Origin: Rheum nobile
Lineage: Eukaryota > Streptophyta > Magnoliopsida > Caryophyllales > Polygonaceae
Direction: 5' to 3'
Length of the DNA stretch: 64,000 bases
NCBI GenBank assembly: GCA_027886185.1
Contig: WOAB01000689.1
Location: 1,178,001-1,242,000 of the forward strand
Under the pieces are notes generated by a model that did no database searches, had not been told where the DNA came from, and was given only the letters and a program-made list of their open reading frames with translations. This document shows positions 1 to 10,285 of this stretch, piece after piece; within the stretch, counting starts at the first letter, position 1; each line of letters opens with the position of its first letter. A program made the position numbers and the translations under genes.

Positions 1-51
1 TATTTGGAGAGCAGCTGGAGAAGAGAAGAAGATGAGAGTTGAAGTCTGGAG

Positions 52-190
52 TTCACCGCCCCGCGTTAGCAGTGACGCCCCGCGGTGATGACTCCCAGTG
101 ATGATGAAGCCCCGCGTGAGAGGAGGCCACCGCCCAGCGGTGGAGAGCAGAAGCCCCGCGGTGGATCTTTACCGCCCCGCGGTGGACGTG
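52..190 (+). repeat. Cluster of GC-rich palindromic words (ACCGCCCCGCGGTGG type) in the 5' LTR
   Basis: About seven full or partial copies of a word close to ACCGCCCCGCGGTGG lie within 140 bp in an otherwise AT-rich LTR. The same cluster is at 8483-8621 in the 3' LTR, and the same words recur inside gag (4180-4295) and in the two spacer blocks (5660-5715 and 6090-6240). Function unknown. Confidence 0.85.
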
Positions 191-1098
191 TTTATTGCCT
201 CGCGCCAGATTATATTTTTTTTTATTTCTATTTCAGACTTTGTTATTTTATTTGTTTCCTTTTGGATTGGTTTTGTGATCTTGGGCTTTAGGTTAACTCT
301 ATTTAACCTAATGTTCCACAACCTCCAAGCGAGTCTGCGAACACTTAGACACATCTTGTTATCAAACTACTTTTGATCGTTATTTTCATGTTATAGTTTT
401 TCATCCCCTTTGATGGAGAACTAACTTTCCTTTGTTCTGTTAGACGATTGAAGCAATACTTTGATGTGTTTGTGAGATTTCTATTCCTTGTTCTTATCCT
501 TATAATTGTTGGATTGATTCTCTTGCTTACCACGTCTACGATTTCTAGTTGTTCTTCTTAGCCTGATCACCTAGGTTGAATGCTTGTTATCAATTTCTAG
601 GATTGCATATAGGGGTTCCGAGTGCATATCTAATGGCAAACACGTTTGTGCGTATAGGGGTTCCGAGCGTACACTTGTGTGTGAGAATCAATTGCATGTT
701 AAGTAGGGGAGTGAGTACTTGTACGTCTTTCTACTTGCATGTATCCTAAATCCTTGTGTGCATCGCTATTGCTGTGTTGGTGCTAAAGTACGCTGACAAC
801 TGTGAGAATCAGTTGTACTTTATCATTGGCATAGTGATAAGTCTATTGACAACTGTGAGAATCAATAGTACTTACGATTAAGGTGGGAACGACTATAAGG
901 ATAAATAATTGAACTTGGATTGAATAGATTTCAGGGATCAAACTCTATCTTTGTACTGTGGATTTCGCTCTAACAGGACTACTTTCCTTCATATTATTCT
1001 CTCGATTTTACTCGATCTGCATGCTTATTTGCTTCGTTCTCTTGACTACAAAACCCCCAGTTGCTTGTTACTTGTCATTCACGATTACATATTACATT

Positions 1099-2466
1099 TG
1101 ATAAGCACTACTTTGTAGGGTTTAAGTAAGAGTATTAGAGGTTTTATTGATGTCATTCAGATAGATTTAGACACATTCATGTGTATGGCGTGTGGGGGCG
1201 AAGTTTGGTATTAACAGGCCACGTGAGATGATAAGTGGGCCATTAAATTAATTAGACGAACCAGCCAATATTAAATGAAGAAAGCCACGTGATTTTGGGC
1301 CAAATTGAAGCAAGGAAATTAGGCCCATGAAGTGCCGGCCCAATTGAAGGAAGGCTGGGGCCCGCGTGAAGGAAGCTGAAGCCGCGTCAAATTGAAGCTG
1401 GTGAATTGGAGCAAATTGGTGATGTCACGCTGATGTCATCAAGCTGATGATTGCTGGAATTGGAGAGTGAAGCCGTGATGGGCCGAGCGAAATTGGGCCA
1501 GACGAGGAGGCCGTACCGAGCTGCTCGCGAGAGGCTTTGCCGAGAGAATTGCGGGATTAATTCCCTGTTTTAGTTTATTATTTTATTAATTCGTTTTAGG
1601 TTAATTTAGATTTTATTTCCTTTAGTATATTAGGGTAGAAAAAAAGGCTTTTTGCAATCTATCATCTTTTTCTTGGAACCCTAATTTCTTATTCTACGTA
1701 TTCTCTTGCTATGAAGAACTAAGCCTCCCTGGCTTAGTCAGACGCTGAAGCTTTCGTTTGGATTAAGTTGTGAGATTCTTGTTCTTAATCTATTGCATGG
1801 TTTTTATCTTTCTCTTGCTTAAGTTGTTTATGATTGATATTGATAATCTCTATTTGGACGCATCTAGGGTTTTTTGTTATTGATCTATTGCTAGATTTAG
1901 ATTGTTACTGGTTGAGCATATCTATTTCAGAGTAGCAACTGCATCGTACTAGTAACTGGTTGTGCTAGTCTTATGCAGAAGAGAATTGATTTACATTCTA
2001 GGATAATATCTGGTTGTTTTATTCTAGAATTGTATCCAACTATATTCCTATCCGTAAGGCTACTGTTAAACTGAATCTTGATAGTTTCAGGGTTGTTTAA
2101 TTAGTTAGTGCTAATAGTATCTGGTTGTGCTATTAGTTATATCTGAAAAGGAATTGGAATTACCATTGCATGTGATTTTGAATGAGTATCTAGGATCAAC
2201 TTGTCATACGAATAGTGGATGTTGTTTGACTAAGTGCTTTTTCCCATCACTGATTTCACAACTCTTTCGCTTGTTTACTTTTGCATGTTTAGATTACTTA
2301 AACTCACAAAACCCCCCTTTTGGTTACTTTGGATTGACATACGAATTGCATATTAAGATAGAATTCGCCTCCCTGTGGATTCGACCTTTACTTACCTAGG
2401 ACTACGGTTTAGGGTTTGTTTGGATATTTTGCATAACAGTTTTTACACGACAAAAACCTGTTATCA
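1099..2466 (+). mobile_element. Solo LTR A inserted in the Athila 5' LTR
   Basis: A 1368-bp block runs from TGATAAGC to GTTATCA. It interrupts the 5' LTR at a point where the 3' LTR is continuous (around 9533). The flanks are ACATT (1094-1098) and ACATC (2467-2471), a 5-bp target duplication with one change. There is no internal coding region, so it is a solo LTR left by LTR-LTR recombination. Its end carries a CTGTGGATTCGACC motif, as in related Athila-type LTRs. Confidence 0.88.
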
Positions 2467-2598
2467 ACATCATACCTTCTCTGTGGGATTCGACCCTTAC
2501 TTGTCTGCTATACTTTGTTTAGTAGATTTGTTAGGATAATTTATTTTGATAAGGCTAATCAACGATATTTGCTTGTGCATCTTTAGCCCCGTCAAATT

Positions 2599-2616
2599 TG
2601 GCGCCGTTGCCGGGGA
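2599..2616 (+). promoter_or_regulatory. Primer binding site, tRNA-Asp
   Basis: TGGCGCCGTTGCCGGGGA is the exact complement of the 3' end of plant tRNA-Asp plus CCA. It lies four bases after the LTR end. tRNA-Asp priming is characteristic of Athila/Tat elements. Confidence 0.92.
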
Positions 2617-2671
2617 AGGTTTTTGTTTGTTGTGTGTTTTCGTGTTTGATTTTTGGGTGGAGACCTATCTT

Positions 2672-5464
2672 ATGGTCGATACCCGTGCTACTGACTCCCC
2701 ACTCTTAGCTTTTGATCCAGAGATTGAAAGATCGTTCCTTGGACGTCTGCGCGATCGAAGGGAAGAAGCCGAGATTGAGACTGTGTTGGCCGCTGAGACT
2801 GACACGACCGAGAACGTTGAGACTGAAACCGCTGAAGTTGCTACTATCCCAGTTGCTGCTATGGCTGGAAACGGAACTCTACGAGAGCTTACGACACCGA
2901 ATATTGGGGCTGAACCCCTAGCTGTGATCATCCCTGCGCTGGATCAAGGGGTGAACTTCGAATTGAAGACTGGAATTGTTAACTACCTGCCTAAGTTCCA
3001 CGGTCTGAGTGGAGAGGATCCGATTTCTCACCTGGGCAAGTTCCACAATGTCTGTATGACGATGAAGCCCAGGAACGTGACTGAAGAGCAGTTCAAGATG
3101 AGAGCTTTTGGCTTTTCTTTACTCGACAATGCGAGCGACTGGTACTATCACTTGCCACCAGGAACCATAGATACATGGGCGAAATTGCACAAGGCGTTCA
3201 TGGATAAGTATTTTTCGACGAAGAAGGCGAATGCTTTGAAGAAGGCAATTGCCAACATTGAGCAGGCTTGTGATGAGACACTATATGATTATTTGGAGAG
3301 GTTCAAGAGACTCTGCTCCAGCTGTCCATTCCATGGATACGCCCAGCAGGATCTTGTCCTTTATTTACACAACGGTCTACAGGACCAAGAGAGGAGAATG
3401 GTCGATGCTGCATGCGGTGGCAGTATTCTGAATCTGACACCGAAGGAAGCCATGGACCGAATCCAAGAGATGAGTGAAAGCACCCGGAACTTTGGAAAAA
3501 CTTACCAAAGAAAGGCGGTCAATGCTGTGACCCTTGCAGGACCGAGTCCGGTATTATCTGAGTTAGCCGAGTTGAAGGAGATAGTCATGAAGATGGCGAA
3601 TCAGAATGCTCCTCAACAAGCCAGACCATGTGGCCTTTGTCCTAGCCAGGCCCACCACACAGATACTTGTCCTCAGCTACAAGAGGATGGTGTTGCTGAA
3701 GTTAATGCTGTAGGAGGCTATGGAGCCCCTAGACAACAGTATGGTGGCCAACCCAATTACAACCAGAGAGGGCATGACCATCCAAGATTTAGATGGAGTG
3801 ACCCTCAAGGTGGTCAGCAGCCGGCACAACAGCAATATCAGCCGGCTCAGCAACAACAGTACCAGCAACGAGCTCAGTACCAACAGAGGCCCCAAGGCCA
3901 AACTTCTGGAGCCTCTACTGAGGATATGCTGAAGACCTTGACTCAGCACTTTGCTACGCATGTGCAGGCTACTGAGTCGAGTATCAAGAATATAGAGAGG
4001 CAAATTGGCCAGTTAGCCGACGAGGTGACTAAAATCAACCAGAGGACCTCAAACTCCCTGCCGTCCCAGACCACTGTGAATCCCAGAGAGAACGTGAGTG
4101 CTATCACGCTGAGAAGTGGTAAAGAAGTTATGTCTCCTATTGCTGAAGAGGAGAAAGAAATTTCCGAGAAAAAGGAACTCACCGCACCGCCCCGCGGCAA
4201 TTCCCACCGCGACCCGGTGCCTATGCCCAGTAATGTCAACGCGACCCCACCGCCCCGCGGTGACGATTTACGCCCCGCGGTGGGCTCGCCGCGAGCTGAT
4301 CCTCAGAAATTTGTTCCTACTGACGATGTCTATGTTGATACCTACATTCGTCCAATGTTTCCTCCCCTACGTTCAGAGAAGCCCCCAACACCTTTTCCAG
4401 AGGCGCTAAAGGCTAAAAGAGTTGTCGATGACAGAGACCTGTTCGACACGTTCCAGAACTGTGAGGTGAACATTCCCCTGCTGAAGCTTATCAAGGCTAT
4501 CCCGCGATATGCCAAGTTCTTAAAGGAGCTCTGCACGGTGAAGAAAGCTCAAAGGCAGAAGACTCAAAAGAAGAGTCCAGTGGGCGAACAAGTGTCAGCT
4601 GTGGTTCAGAAGCGTCTACCTGCGAAGTGCAAGGATCCAGGTACGTTTACTATTCCTATTACTATAGGTGAGCATGTTTTTGAGAAGGCCCTACTTGATT
4701 TGGGTGCCTCAATTAATGTTTTACCCTATTCTTTACTTGAGAAATTGGAATTAGGACCCTTGCGTGAGTCTAGTATTGTGATACAACTTGCTGATGGATC
4801 GTGTGTACCTCCTAAGGGTGTTGTAGAAAATGTCCTTGTTAGGATAGGTCCTTTGATATATCCTGCTGATTTCTTTGTTATGGATATGGATTATGATGAG
4901 CAAGTTGCCCCGGTTATGCTAGGGCGACCTTTTATGAAGACTTCCATGACTAAGATAGATGTTGATAGTGGTACCCTGACTATGGAATTTGATGGAATAA
5001 TTTTTCAGCATGATATTCATAAAGCTAATTCCATTAAGTCTCCTCCTCCTCTCTGCATTAATGATTTTGATGATTCTGTGCATGATAATGTTAAGATTGA
5101 TGCAGTAGAGGCCGTAGTTGAGTGTTTCACTAGTGATGGACCCATTGAGTTGCATGATTTTCATGATTTGCCTGTAGATGATGTCTTATTAGCTGATATA
5201 GGAGATTCCTCTACTTTGGGCACTTGCCCCCCTGCACTAACCACACAAGGCTACAAGCCTTTATCTAGTGATGTGCAGCATGTTCAGGTTGAGCCATATC
5301 GGCCCCCGCATCGTTCTAAGTATGGGGGCGACACTCCGAAGAGAATGCACATGGAGTGGGTGGCAAAGAAAGACCATGGTCTAAGGTTCAAACCTTTCCA
5401 TGAGAGGTCTCACCAGGAAGAGACAAGTTGGAGGATTCCAAAAGAATCCTACCCAAAATGGTAG
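2672..5464 (+). CDS. Gag-protease polyprotein of the Athila-like element
   Basis: A 930-residue protein starting at ATG 2672 (MVDTRATDSP). The frame is open further upstream through the primer site, but that part belongs to the untranslated leader. A retrotransposon Gag domain (about residues 100-210, with LDNASDWYYHLP and the following helices) should form the particle. A zinc knuckle CX2CX4HX4C begins at C320. A Gln-rich linker follows at about 345-410, then a stretch with PPRG words coded by the GC-rich motif. An aspartic protease core follows, with LLDLGASINVLP around D676; DLGA replaces the usual D-S/T-G-A, as commonly seen in Athila. The ORF stops about 240 residues after the protease core, before any reverse transcriptase. 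The frame is intact. Its product probably works only alongside an autonomous partner. Confidence 0.88.
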   Translation: MVDTRATDSPLLAFDPEIERSFLGRLRDRREEAEIETVLAAETDTTENVETETAEVATIPVAAMAGNGTLRELTTPNIGAEPLAVIIPALDQGVNFELKTGIVNYLPKFHGLSGEDPISHLGKFHNVCMTMKPRNVTEEQFKMRAFGFSLLDNASDWYYHLPPGTIDTWAKLHKAFMDKYFSTKKANALKKAIANIEQACDETLYDYLERFKRLCSSCPFHGYAQQDLVLYLHNGLQDQERRMVDAACGGSILNLTPKEAMDRIQEMSESTRNFGKTYQRKAVNAVTLAGPSPVLSELAELKEIVMKMANQNAPQQARPCGLCPSQAHHTDTCPQLQEDGVAEVNAVGGYGAPRQQYGGQPNYNQRGHDHPRFRWSDPQGGQQPAQQQYQPAQQQQYQQRAQYQQRPQGQTSGASTEDMLKTLTQHFATHVQATESSIKNIERQIGQLADEVTKINQRTSNSLPSQTTVNPRENVSAITLRSGKEVMSPIAEEEKEISEKKELTAPPRGNSHRDPVPMPSNVNATPPPRGDDLRPAVGSPRADPQKFVPTDDVYVDTYIRPMFPPLRSEKPPTPFPEALKAKRVVDDRDLFDTFQNCEVNIPLLKLIKAIPRYAKFLKELCTVKKAQRQKTQKKSPVGEQVSAVVQKRLPAKCKDPGTFTIPITIGEHVFEKALLDLGASINVLPYSLLEKLELGPLRESSIVIQLADGSCVPPKGVVENVLVRIGPLIYPADFFVMDMDYDEQVAPVMLGRPFMKTSMTKIDVDSGTLTMEFDGIIFQHDIHKANSIKSPPPLCINDFDDSVHDNVKIDAVEAVVECFTSDGPIELHDFHDLPVDDVLLADIGDSSTLGTCPPALTTQGYKPLSSDVQHVQVEPYRPPHRSKYGGDTPKRMHMEWVAKKDHGLRFKPFHERSHQEETSWRIPKESYPKW
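4180..4295 (+). repeat. GC-rich palindromic words inside gag
   Basis: Four ACCGCCCCGCGGTG-like words plus CCGCGACCCGGTG lie inside the coding frame, where they encode PPRG/RPAVG-type residues without breaking it. The word CACCGCGACCCGGTG also occurs at about 6178-6192 in the spacer. Confidence 0.8.
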
Positions 5465-6314
5465 TTGATCTGCAATACGTCGAGCCGACGACGATAACCA
5501 AGGCACTGTCCGGGAGGCAACCCGTGTTTGTATTTCTTTGATCTCTTTTTCTTTTTATTAGATTATTTTTGTAGATTATTTTGCTTTGTTTCGTTCGCCT
5601 GTTACTCACATTTCAGGTACGAAAGTAAACCCGAGAAGAGATAAGTGCCCAACCTTTCTCACCGCCCCGCGGCACTTTCCTACCGCCTCGCGGTGGAGCT
5701 GCCGCCCCGCGGTGATGGTCAGGTATCGATTCTCAACTTTTTTTTTTTTTTTTTAAAAAAAGCAAGAATAATGGGCCCCGAAAAAACCTTAAACGGGTGA
5801 GTAAAATCTTATTTCTTAAGTGGTTGCTAAGGTTTTGACGGATTGGGCTTCATTTTTGGGCCAAGATTTCTCATATGGGCCATGGTACATGACCGGCCCA
5901 TCAACCCTTTCTTTTCACCTTATCCTACCTTGACCTAGCCCCACATAAAATTCCCACCGCCCCCCCTCAATTCTCCTTCTCCTATTTTCCATTCACTCTC
6001 CCTGAATCCCCTCTCGACCTTGAGCATTTCCTAGTCCTCATACCCCCATTTGGAGTCTAGCCTCACAACCCAGCCCAAACACAACCCCCACCGCGCCGCT
6101 GTTGTCTCGCCTCGCTTTAGCTCCGCCTCACGCTGCCACCGCTTCGCGTCTCTGTTGCTACCGCCCCGCGCCGACCTCACCGCGACCCGGTGACCTGTTG
6201 TCAGTTTCTCGCCGTGACGCTACCGCCCCGCGTTGAGTCTCTGCAGAACCTGTGTTTGCTTGATTGTGAGTATTCTTTGTTGTCTTCTGATTTGAGCATT
6301 TCAATTCTTCACTT
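5465..6314 (+). other. Athila internal spacer between gag-protease and the second ORF
   Basis: 850 bp with no long ORF. It starts with the conserved-looking Athila spacer (GTCGAGCCGACGACG ... GGGAGGCAACCCG). It then has GC-rich word blocks at 5660-5715 and 6090-6240, a T-run followed by an A-run near 5741-5761, and a C-rich pyrimidine leader (5930-6080) before the second ORF. Confidence 0.7.
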
Positions 6315-7559
6315 ATGGCTCCCAAAGGCAAGAAGAAGGCGTCGACGAGTAGGGATGAGAGTGAGCTGTACGATATTGTGAAGGGGAGAAAGGTGGTGCC
6401 TTCTAAATTTTTCCACACGCCGACTCTGGAGCAGATGGGAATGCTCGCGTGTGTGACGATGTGCCTAACGCAGTGTGGGCTGGGAGGATTTCTGGGCAAG
6501 GCAGCCCCCGCGTATCCTGAGCTATGCTTCCAGTTCATTTCTTCGTTCCGGTGGTTCAACCGCGAGGAGGGTGATGATAGCTTCCTGCGCAAGATCGCGT
6601 TCTCCTACAATGGACGTGAGCATTCTCTGTCGAGGAGGGCGATCCACGAGGCCCTGGGCATTACGAAGAAACCGACCCCTGGATGGTCGAATGGGCTTCA
6701 GGAGGACGAGATGTTTGCTTTCTGGCGGGCTGCTACTAGGAGGACTTTCAAGACGAGGCATGAGGTGAATTCGAAGTTGGTGAACCCGTGTCTGCGGTTG
6801 ATCCACAAGGTATTGATGAGAGATTTCGTTGGCCATGCTGATGATGGGAAGGTGCCCATGAAGGACTTCCAGTGGTTTTTGAGCATCCTGGGAACGGTTG
6901 ATCTTACTCCGTGTTGGGAAACTCTTTTCCTGAGTTCCCTGCGGAGGATTCGTGAGGGCGAGCCTAGAGATATTTGTGGGGGTAGCTTGATTACTCTCCT
7001 ATGCGCTGATGTGATTGCTTGCGATCGGATTGCTCGGTCGGTTCCCTGCATTTTATATGATGCCGCACACATGAGGGTGTGCTTTATGGTGAAGCCGCTG
7101 GGGCAGGATGGTGATGTGGCTTGGACGGCTTACGAGGGCCATATTTTGAGTGTTCCGCGAGAGTTCACTTACTCGCCTTCATACGCGGGCTGGTGGATTG
7201 ATAGCGATGGCCAGACGCCTGCTGTTGATGCCGCTGCCGTTGTTTCTTCGGGTCCATATGGAGAGGGCCCTAATGGTGGATATGCTGCTGCTGATCGCGA
7301 GGAGGGGGACGACCCCAGTGCTTCACAGTTTGAGGAGTCCTCATTTGTGTACGGACCTGTCGCACCATGGCAGGAGATGTACGCTAGATGGGATAACTTC
7401 TCTACGCGCCATGATCAGTGGACTTCCAGAGTAGAGACCGGTCTGCAAACTTGGCAGACTCAGCTTCACGATGAGATAGATGAGCGTCTGGAAACTATAG
7501 ACACTCATCTGCAGGACTACTTTGGGATGTACCCACCACCACCTTCCGGTCCACAGTGA
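6315..7559 (+). CDS. Athila-type second ORF (ATHILA ORF / putative plant transposon protein family)
   Basis: A 414-residue protein from ATG 6315 (MAPKGKKKAS). The N-terminus is basic. The core from about residue 35 to 270 (PSKFFHTPTLEQMG, then FSYNGREHSLSRRAIHEALGI, then LLCADVIACDRIARS) resembles the large family of proteins coded downstream of gag-pol in Athila elements, annotated as ATHILA ORF-1 or putative plant transposon protein. Some authors call this position env-like, but I see no signal peptide or transmembrane segment. The C-terminus is acidic and Trp-rich and ends in a Pro run. The role is unknown. The frame is intact although pol is missing, so selection or recent insertion has preserved it. 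Confidence 0.75.
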   Translation: MAPKGKKKASTSRDESELYDIVKGRKVVPSKFFHTPTLEQMGMLACVTMCLTQCGLGGFLGKAAPAYPELCFQFISSFRWFNREEGDDSFLRKIAFSYNGREHSLSRRAIHEALGITKKPTPGWSNGLQEDEMFAFWRAATRRTFKTRHEVNSKLVNPCLRLIHKVLMRDFVGHADDGKVPMKDFQWFLSILGTVDLTPCWETLFLSSLRRIREGEPRDICGGSLITLLCADVIACDRIARSVPCILYDAAHMRVCFMVKPLGQDGDVAWTAYEGHILSVPREFTYSPSYAGWWIDSDGQTPAVDAAAVVSSGPYGEGPNGGYAAADREEGDDPSASQFEESSFVYGPVAPWQEMYARWDNFSTRHDQWTSRVETGLQTWQTQLHDEIDERLETIDTHLQDYFGMYPPPPSGPQ

Positions 7560-8229
7560 GTTTATTTCTCTCTTCCCCTATCATTTGACGTTCTCTTTTC
7601 ACATTGAGGACAATGTTCGGTTTAAGTATGGGGGAGGGATATAGACTTGCTATTCTTGCTAGCTAGTGTACATAGCTTTATTTCTGCATTCGTTTTCTAC
7701 AGTGTTGATTCTGTTTTCGAAAAAAAAAAAGCCAAAAAGAAGTAAAAAAGGCAATCAAAATCCTGGGATGGACTGAAAACCCGAAAGGGCGGTTTAGGTA
7801 AAAAGCAGGTAGTCCGGCTGGTATTAGACTAGGGCAAAATTGGACTAGAGTGATGCGAGCTTATGTGAGAACGTCTATTGGAAAATGAAATGAGTGCTTG
7901 GTGAAAACCCGAAAGGGCGCCTTGGCAAAATGAGTGAAAAAGAAGAAGAGTGATTTTAGGATTTCTCTTATCTTTCGGCGAGGCGTCATAAGAAGGGTGA
8001 CATAGAAGGATTGTCGGGTAGGCCACTCATGGAGCGATAAAGAGATAGACGGGAGTTAGGTTAGATTGTTCTTGCATCACTTGTTTTGGTTGTCTTGGGC
8101 GTATTGTTGATGTGTTGTAGTTGTTGGAGTCACGTTTTCTTGTACTTCCTGAGTCCTTGGTATTGATTGAGAGGGTGAGTTTTTCTTTAGCTTACTCGGG
8201 ACGAGTAAAGGTCTAAGTATGGGGGAATT
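7560..8229 (+). other. Athila 3' untranslated region with polypurine-tract-like copies
   Basis: 670 bp without a gene. It holds a direct repeat GAAAACCCGAAAGGGCG (7775-7791 and 7903-7919). TAAGTATGGGGG occurs at 7623-7634 and again at 8214-8225, the latter being the polypurine tract next to the 3' LTR. Confidence 0.75.
8214..8229 (+). promoter_or_regulatory. Polypurine tract of the Athila-like element
   Basis: TAAGTATGGGGGAATT directly precedes the LTR start TGATAGG at 8230, as expected for the plus-strand primer. Confidence 0.8.
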
Positions 8230-9656
8230 TGATAGGTGTTATTTCATACACCTTTTCTAGCATCTATTAGCATGATTTGGAGGAGTTTTGGAGTTGTTTT
8301 TGTGCTAAGTCTGCGATCCAGATATTATGGAGAGAAGTGAAGAAATCCAAGGATTGGCAGCTTAGTTGGAGCTTAGAGATGGAGATGGAGCTGCTGGAAC
8401 ATCTATGGAGAAGGCTACCAACACTTGGTAGTATTTGGAGAGCAGCTGGAGAAGAGAAGAAGATGAGAGTTGAAGTCTGGAGTTCACCGCCCCGCGTTAG
8501 CAGTGACGCCCCGCGGTGATGACTCCCAGTGATGATGAAGCCCCGCGTGAGAGGAGGCCACCGCCCAGCGGTGGAGAGCAGAAGCCCCGCGGTGGATCTT
8601 TACCGCCCCGCGGTGGACGTGTTTATTGCCTCGCGCCAGATTATATTTATTTTCTTTTATTTCTATTTCAGACTTTGTTATTTTATTTGTTTCCTTTTGG
8701 ATTGGTTTTGTGATCTTGGGCTTTAGGTTAACTCTATTTAACCTAATGTTCCACAGCCTCCAAGCGAGTCTGCGAACACTTAGACACATCTTGTTATCAA
8801 ACTACTTTTGATCGTTATTTTCATATTATAGTTTTTCATCCCCTTTGATGGAGAACTAACTTTCCTTTGTTCTATTAGACGATTGAAATAGTACTTTGAT
8901 GTGTTTGTGAGATTTCTATTCCTTGTTCTTATCCTTATAATTGTTGGATTGATTCTCTTGCTTACCACGTCTACGATTTCTAGTTGTTCTTCTTAGCCTG
9001 ATCACCTAGGTTGAATGCTTGTTATCAATTGCTAGGATTGCATATAGGGGTTCCGAGTGCATATCTAGTGGCAAACACGTTTGTGCGTATAGGGGTTCCG
9101 AGCGTACACTTGTGTGTGAGAATCAATTGCATGTTAAGTAGGGGAGTGAGTACTTGTACGTCTTTCTACTTGCATGTATCCTAAATCCTTGTGTGCATCG
9201 CTATTGCTGTGTTGGTGCTAAAGTACGCTGACAACTGTGAGAATCAGTTGTACTTTATCATTGGCATAGTGATAAGTCTATTGACAACTGTGAGAATCAA
9301 TAGTACTTACGATTAAGGTGGGAACGACTATAAGGATAAATAATTGAACTTGGATTGAATAGATTTCAGGGATCAAACTCTATCTTTATACTGTGGATTT
9401 CGCTCTAACAGGACTACTTTCCCTCATGTTATTCTCTCGATTTTACTCGATCTGCATGCTTATTTGCTTCGTTCTCTTGACTACAAAACCCCCAGTTGTT
9501 TGTTACTTGTCATTCACGATTGCATATTACATCATACCTTTTCTGTGGGATTCGATCCTTATTTGTCTGCTATATTTTGTTTAATAGGTTTGTTAGGATA
9601 ATTTATTTTGATAAGGCTAATCAACGACATTTGCTTGTGCATCTTTAGCCCCGTCA
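8230..9656 (+). repeat. 3' LTR of the Athila-like element
   Basis: 1427 bp, TGATAGGTG ... GCCCCGTCA, uninterrupted. It aligns with 1-1098 and 2472-2594. The GC word cluster is at 8483-8621. DNA beyond 9656 is unrelated to the primer-site region, which fixes the boundary. Confidence 0.92.
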
Positions 9657-9990
9657 GCCTCTATAAGGATTTTTTCCACTAGTGCAGTAATCAATCTTCT
9701 AAATCCATCACGAATTAGCTGAGCATTCACAACTTCATCTGTAAATAAGAATTTGTTACGAAGAACCCACGCTATTTATGCATTTGTAAAAAAAATCCCG
9801 TACTCCAACAGCACCCGTACTTCATTTAACATCAATTAAGATCTCCCAAATAGAAGAAAAGTCAATCTGTTGAAGGAGCAAAGCAACTTCAAACCCCTCC
9901 CATGCCACTTCAGCATATTCACATTCAAAAATAGCATAAAGAATTGATTCATCTGCTAAACCACATCTATCACAAATTCACGGGTTGGAG
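9657..9990 (-). pseudogene. LINE fragment, zf-RVT and linker to RNase H region
   Basis: On the minus strand the text reads as a broken zf-RVT region (CDRCGLADESILYAIFECEY followed by AEVAWEG) and then, after a stop and small frame changes, AWVLRNKFLFTDEVV. This is the order expected downstream of the reverse transcriptase of plant L1-type LINEs. It abuts the Athila 3' LTR, so the LTR element may have inserted in an old LINE. Confidence 0.6.
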
Positions 9991-10285
9991 AGTCAACCAC
10001 ATGTCTATATTGTACATATTTAGCTCTATTAATGGTTATATTTTTTCAAATATTCAGTTTACCACCTTATTGTACATATTGTAACTTTTATCACCTTAAT
10101 CAACAAGAGGAAAATTTTAACAATATTTGTCTTCCCTCATTTTTTAACTACACGTTTAAAGTATTTGTCTCAAGTAAAACCTTTCATTTTTTTTTTGTAC
10201 TACTCAAAAGCCATCGTTATTTTCACCATGAATGAATGAAATAATAAATTGTTTAAAGTAAGCTATTATGTACCTTGGTTGTTGA
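9991..10285. other. AT-rich intergenic DNA
   Basis: No gene, repeat or element recognised. 10278-10285 (GTTGTTGA) is the left target duplication of the next MITE. Confidence 0.6.

Larger units (their letters stand above)
1..2594 (+). repeat. 5' LTR (left-truncated by the window, split by a solo LTR)
   Basis: Bases 1-1098 and 2472-2594 align with 8432-9656, the 3' LTR. The right end is TCA at 2592-2594, five bases before the primer site. It is interrupted at 1099-2466 by an unrelated solo LTR. It holds the GC-rich palindromic word cluster at 52-190. Confidence 0.9.
1..9656 (+). mobile_element. Athila-like Ty3/gypsy LTR retrotransposon, left end outside the window, pol-less
   Basis: Position 1 corresponds to base 203 of the 3' LTR, so about 202 bases of the 5' LTR lie outside the window. 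In order: 5' LTR, Asp-tRNA primer site, gag-protease ORF, spacer, second Athila-type ORF, polypurine tract, 3' LTR. No reverse transcriptase, RNase H or integrase is present between the protease and the second ORF. The element keeps two long open frames but cannot encode its own replication enzymes, so it would need an autonomous relative. The two LTRs differ at only about 15-20 visible positions over ~1.2 kb, which suggests fairly recent insertion. The target duplication cannot be checked because the left flank is missing. Confidence 0.9.

Noticed and set aside
2546..2671. Longer N-terminus of the Athila Gag starting in the LTR
   Set aside because: It would run through the tRNA primer site and lacks an ATG start; the ATG at 2672 is the natural start.
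6315..7559. Envelope protein in the Athila element
   Set aside because: No signal peptide or transmembrane segment is visible; called only by its position and family resemblance.
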